Of a stretch of DNA of 64,000 bases, positions 61,827 to 64,000 are shown piece by piece. Numbering within the stretch: position 1 is the first letter of the stretch; each line of letters starts with the position of its first letter. Below the pieces are notes generated by a model. That model was not told the DNA's origin. It worked only from the letters and a program-made list of their open reading frames with translations, and did no database searches. A program made the translations under genes and the position numbers. Location: the NCBI RefSeq assembly GCF_014636175.1, contig NZ_BMDW01000006.1, positions 62,001-126,000 of the forward strand. Direction: 5' to 3'. Origin of the DNA: Sphingomonas psychrolutea. GTDB lineage: Bacteria > Pseudomonadota > Alphaproteobacteria > Sphingomonadales > Sphingomonadaceae.

Positions 61827-62533
61827 CCCTGTGGCACATCCAGCGCATTGATCGCAGCATGCACGCGCCGCTCGGCCTCGTCGCGCGGCAGACCGGGCGG
61901 GATCGGCTCGCCGAAGCGGAAGGTCACGGTGCCGGGGATTTTGGGGCCATGTTTGGGCCAGACTTTCCCACTGTCAATCGCCACCGGGACCACCGGAATT
62001 TTCAGCATCTGATAGAGCCCGGCAAACCCTGCGCGCAGCGGTGGTTGCTCACCGGGCGACACGCGCGTTCCTTCCGGAAAGATCAGGATCGAACGATTCG
62101 CGGCCAGCGCTACGCGCGCCTCGCGCAGCATCCGGCGCAAGGCCCCAGCCGATGCCTCGCGGTCGACAACAATGACGCCATAACGCCGCGCCGACCAGCC
62201 CCATACCGGAATGTCGGCCAGTTCCTGCTTCATCACGATCGCGGGGTTGCGCAGCATCCGCCCAAGTTCGAGCGTTTCGTACATCGACTGATGCTTGGCG
62301 GCATACAGCACCGGCGCGCCGCCGAACGCCATGTCTCCGAAGCGCGCCCCCTCGATCCGCTGATCGATGTGGAGAATATTTCGCGTCGTCCACCCGTGCC
62401 AGCGCGTCCAGAAATGGGTGTGCGCAACCAGCGCGCGCCAGCCGATCAGCGCCGAAATCGGCGTGGTCAACACGATCGGCACCGATCCGCCATAAAACAA
62501 GAATTTGAACAGCAAATTGCGCAGGCCGTTCAT
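61823..62533 (-). CDS. plsC: 1-acyl-sn-glycerol-3-phosphate acyltransferase
   Basis: The 236-residue protein has one N-terminal membrane helix (FYGGSVPIVLTTPISALI) and the acyltransferase motifs KHQSMYETL (His81 with Glu86) and FPEGTR (152-157). Most relatives have HX4D; this has HX4E, known in some PlsC groups. It makes phosphatidic acid. It is the last gene of the ftsE-ftsX-ydcF-plsC run, overlapping ydcF by 4 bases. Confidence 0.88.
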   Translation of the reverse strand: MNGLRNLLFKFLFYGGSVPIVLTTPISALIGWRALVAHTHFWTRWHGWTTRNILHIDQRIEGARFGDMAFGGAPVLYAAKHQSMYETLELGRMLRNPAIVMKQELADIPVWGWSARRYGVIVVDREASAGALRRMLREARVALAANRSILIFPEGTRVSPGEQPPLRAGFAGLYQMLKIPVVPVAIDSGKVWPKHGPKIPGTVTFRFGEPIPPGLPRDEAERRVHAAINALDVPQG

Positions 62534-63066
62534 GACCCGCGCCCGATCAGCAACGCGGCCTTGCGCACGATCAATTTGTTATATTCGCCGAGCAACACGG
62601 CGTAGCGCGGGCTGCTGGGCACGCCGTCCCCGATGACCGTCGCGTCGCCGTCGAGCGCATTCACCAATTCAAGCTTCGCGCGCGCCAGGTGCCAATCGGA
62701 GGTGACCAGCCGCACCGTTTTATAGTTGTGCGAGCGCAGCCAATCCGCCGTCTCATCGGCATTCGAACGCGTATCGACCGCCTCATGGCCAAGGTCGATA
62801 CAGCAGCGGAACAGCGCCGGGCTGACCTTATATTCGTGCGCCAGCTCGTTCGGCCGCACTTCAGGCGCAACGCCGCTGATCAGCATGCGCTGTGCAGCAT
62901 GTGCTTCGAGCAAGCGTAACCCCCGGTCGATTCGCCCCGCACTGCCCGTCAGCACCACGATCGCATCGGTCTTGGGCCCGGCGAGCGGGGCCGGCATCGT
63001 CGCCAGATAAATCCCGAGTCCCGCAACATAGAGCAGCACCATGGCCGCGAGAATGCGCAGGATCAC
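62530..63066 (-). CDS. YdcF/SanA-type (DUF218) membrane protein
   Basis: From the GTG at 63066 (GTGA overlap with ftsX) the 178-residue product has a membrane helix (MVLLYVAGLGIYLATMP) and the DUF218 fold: DAIVVLTGSAGRIDRGLRLL, RMLISGVAPEV, DTRSNADETADWLRSHNYKT and VTSDWHLARAKLEL. Family members affect envelope or peptidoglycan. The longer in-frame extension overlaps ftsX. Confidence 0.85.
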   Translation of the reverse strand: MILRILAAMVLLYVAGLGIYLATMPAPLAGPKTDAIVVLTGSAGRIDRGLRLLEAHAAQRMLISGVAPEVRPNELAHEYKVSPALFRCCIDLGHEAVDTRSNADETADWLRSHNYKTVRLVTSDWHLARAKLELVNALDGDATVIGDGVPSSPRYAVLLGEYNKLIVRKAALLIGRGS

Positions 63067-63956
63067 AGATACCGGCCGAGTGCGGTGAGGACGGCCTGGC
63101 GTGCCGCGAGCGTCGCCAGCACCGCGAACGCAACCGGCAGCCCGCCGAGGATCATCCAGTCTCGGGCGCCCAAGCTGAGCCCGGCGAGCAAATCCGATCC
63201 TAAGGCCGCCAATTGCAAGCCGACCAACGCGATAACGCCGATCGCGATCACCGTCCCGATCACCCCGCCGAGCAACGTATCGATCGCAATCCGGCGCTGA
63301 AACAGCCGCGCCACCTGCACATCGGTCGATCCCAGCATGTGCAGCACTTCGATCGTGTCGCGATGCGTCTCGAGCCCGGCGCGCGCCGCCAGAATCACCA
63401 CCGCCGCCGTCGCCGCCGCCATCAGCAGGACGAGCGCGGCGGCAAGCCACGTTACCATCGCCATGAAATCACGGACCGGCGACATCCAGCTTTCGTGCCG
63501 GTCGATCCGCGCGGATGGTGCCGCGACGCGCACCGCGGCGCTGACCCGCGCGACCGCTGCATCGCTTGCGACACCCAGATCGACATCGATCATCGCCGGG
63601 ATCGGCAAATCGGGATCGGCGCCGTCGGTGCCAAGCCACGGGCGTAACAGCATCGCGAGTTTGGCATGATCGACCTCGACCGCGCGCGTCACCTCGGGAC
63701 TCGCCCGCAACGCCGCAAGCGCAAGCGCAGTCTGGTTGGTACGCTTCGCCTCGACCGCCTCGACAATCTGCACCGTCAGCCGCCCGGCCAATTGCCGGTC
63801 CAGCAACACCGCCGCGCTCAGCGTACCGAGCCCGAGCGCCCCGGCCAGCACCGTCAGAAACAGCATGATCGCCATGATCCACGTCATCGCGCGCGTCCCG
63901 CGGCTCTCGTCGAGCAAGCGCCGGTCCGCCGCCGATGCGATCATCGCCACGCTCAT
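63063..63956 (-). CDS. ftsX: Cell division protein FtsX
   Basis: The 297-residue protein has the FtsX layout: an N-terminal helix (MTWIMAIMLFLTVLAGALGL), a periplasmic loop with LASDPEV-like region (RASPEVTRAVEVDHAKLAML), then three membrane helices and a cytoplasmic end. With FtsE it regulates cell-wall hydrolases at division. The start overlaps the end of a preceding gene (ATGA), presumably ftsE. Confidence 0.9.
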   Translation of the reverse strand: MSVAMIASAADRRLLDESRGTRAMTWIMAIMLFLTVLAGALGLGTLSAAVLLDRQLAGRLTVQIVEAVEAKRTNQTALALAALRASPEVTRAVEVDHAKLAMLLRPWLGTDGADPDLPIPAMIDVDLGVASDAAVARVSAAVRVAAPSARIDRHESWMSPVRDFMAMVTWLAAALVLLMAAATAAVVILAARAGLETHRDTIEVLHMLGSTDVQVARLFQRRIAIDTLLGGVIGTVIAIGVIALVGLQLAALGSDLLAGLSLGARDWMILGGLPVAFAVLATLAARQAVLTALGRYL

Positions 63957-64000
63957 TCCGGGTTTCCCGAAGGCGCATTGGGTGGGGGGAAGCGCAACGA
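63953..64000 (-). CDS. ftsE: Probable FtsE, C-terminal end (runs off the window)
   Basis: Read on the minus strand, 15 codons (LRFPPPNAPSGNPE before the stop) end in TGA that overlaps the ftsX ATG as ATGA. Too little is present for a domain match; the assignment rests on the invariable ftsE-ftsX order. Confidence 0.5.
   Translation of the reverse strand, partial: SLRFPPPNAPSGNPE

Noticed and set aside
1..64000. tRNA, rRNA, CRISPR or prophage genes
   Set aside because: Gaps are short and none folds as a tRNA; no spaced direct repeats and no phage structural genes were seen.

Overview
The window comes from a GC-rich alphaproteobacterium, most likely a Sphingomonas or close relative. Markers are a class I lysyl-tRNA synthetase, a CBP3-type cytochrome bc1 chaperone, COQ9, a carotenoid hydroxylase (CrtZ), an HWE-type histidine kinase, a second-type glutamyl-tRNA synthetase and paired palindromes of the 'CCCCGGCGAAGGCCGGGG' kind common in sphingomonads. 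All identifications rest on reading the sequence; no database search was run.

Layout. 1-5220: flagellar genes on the minus strand (sigma-54 activator, fliE, fliF, start of fliG), then the flagellin gene on the plus strand with a terminator. A 269-bp nested palindrome exactly fills the fliE-fliF gap. 5227-9727: patatin-like lipoprotein, a secreted protein of unknown function and a TonB-dependent receptor. 9806-13184: a 3,363-bp IS1595-family transposon with 26-bp terminal inverted repeats and an 8-bp target duplication. It carries a DDN-type transposase plus four passenger genes and a structured noncoding stretch. It sits in the last ~20 codons of an outer-membrane barrel gene that follows an NfrB-like glycosyltransferase; joining the two flanks restores the reading frame and a C-terminal Phe. 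15593-23796: alpha-2-macroglobulin and penicillin-binding protein 1C. 23859-29504: RcnB-like protein, BamE, CBP3 chaperone, DUF177, SixA phosphatase and a DinG-type helicase. 29544-31882: sterol-desaturase-family hydroxylase, then a compact three-gene exosortase cassette.

31955-43682: lysK, nhaA, acetylpolyamine amidohydrolase-like gene, parDE, etfBA, sucC, crtZ, prs, and a phd-vapC pair whose toxin gene overlaps gltX. 43784-48230: tonB, a small membrane protein and riboflavin genes ribD-ribE-ribAB-ribH, with ribAB carrying a degenerate GTP cyclohydrolase half. 48417-54913: cytochrome P450, old yellow enzyme, EamA transporter, COQ9 and a Fur-box-preceded feoAB. 54925-64000: ssb, histidine kinase, receiver protein, metX-metW, a Tat-exported amine oxidase, tyrA, and the ftsE-ftsX-ydcF-plsC run that leaves the window.

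Most genes are packed with 4-bp ATGA or GTGA overlaps. Outside the transposon and the toxin-antitoxin modules the region looks like core chromosome. The parts most worth follow-up are the transposon and its passengers, the fliE-fliF palindrome, the exosortase cassette with its 57-residue candidate substrate, and the paired-palindrome repeats.
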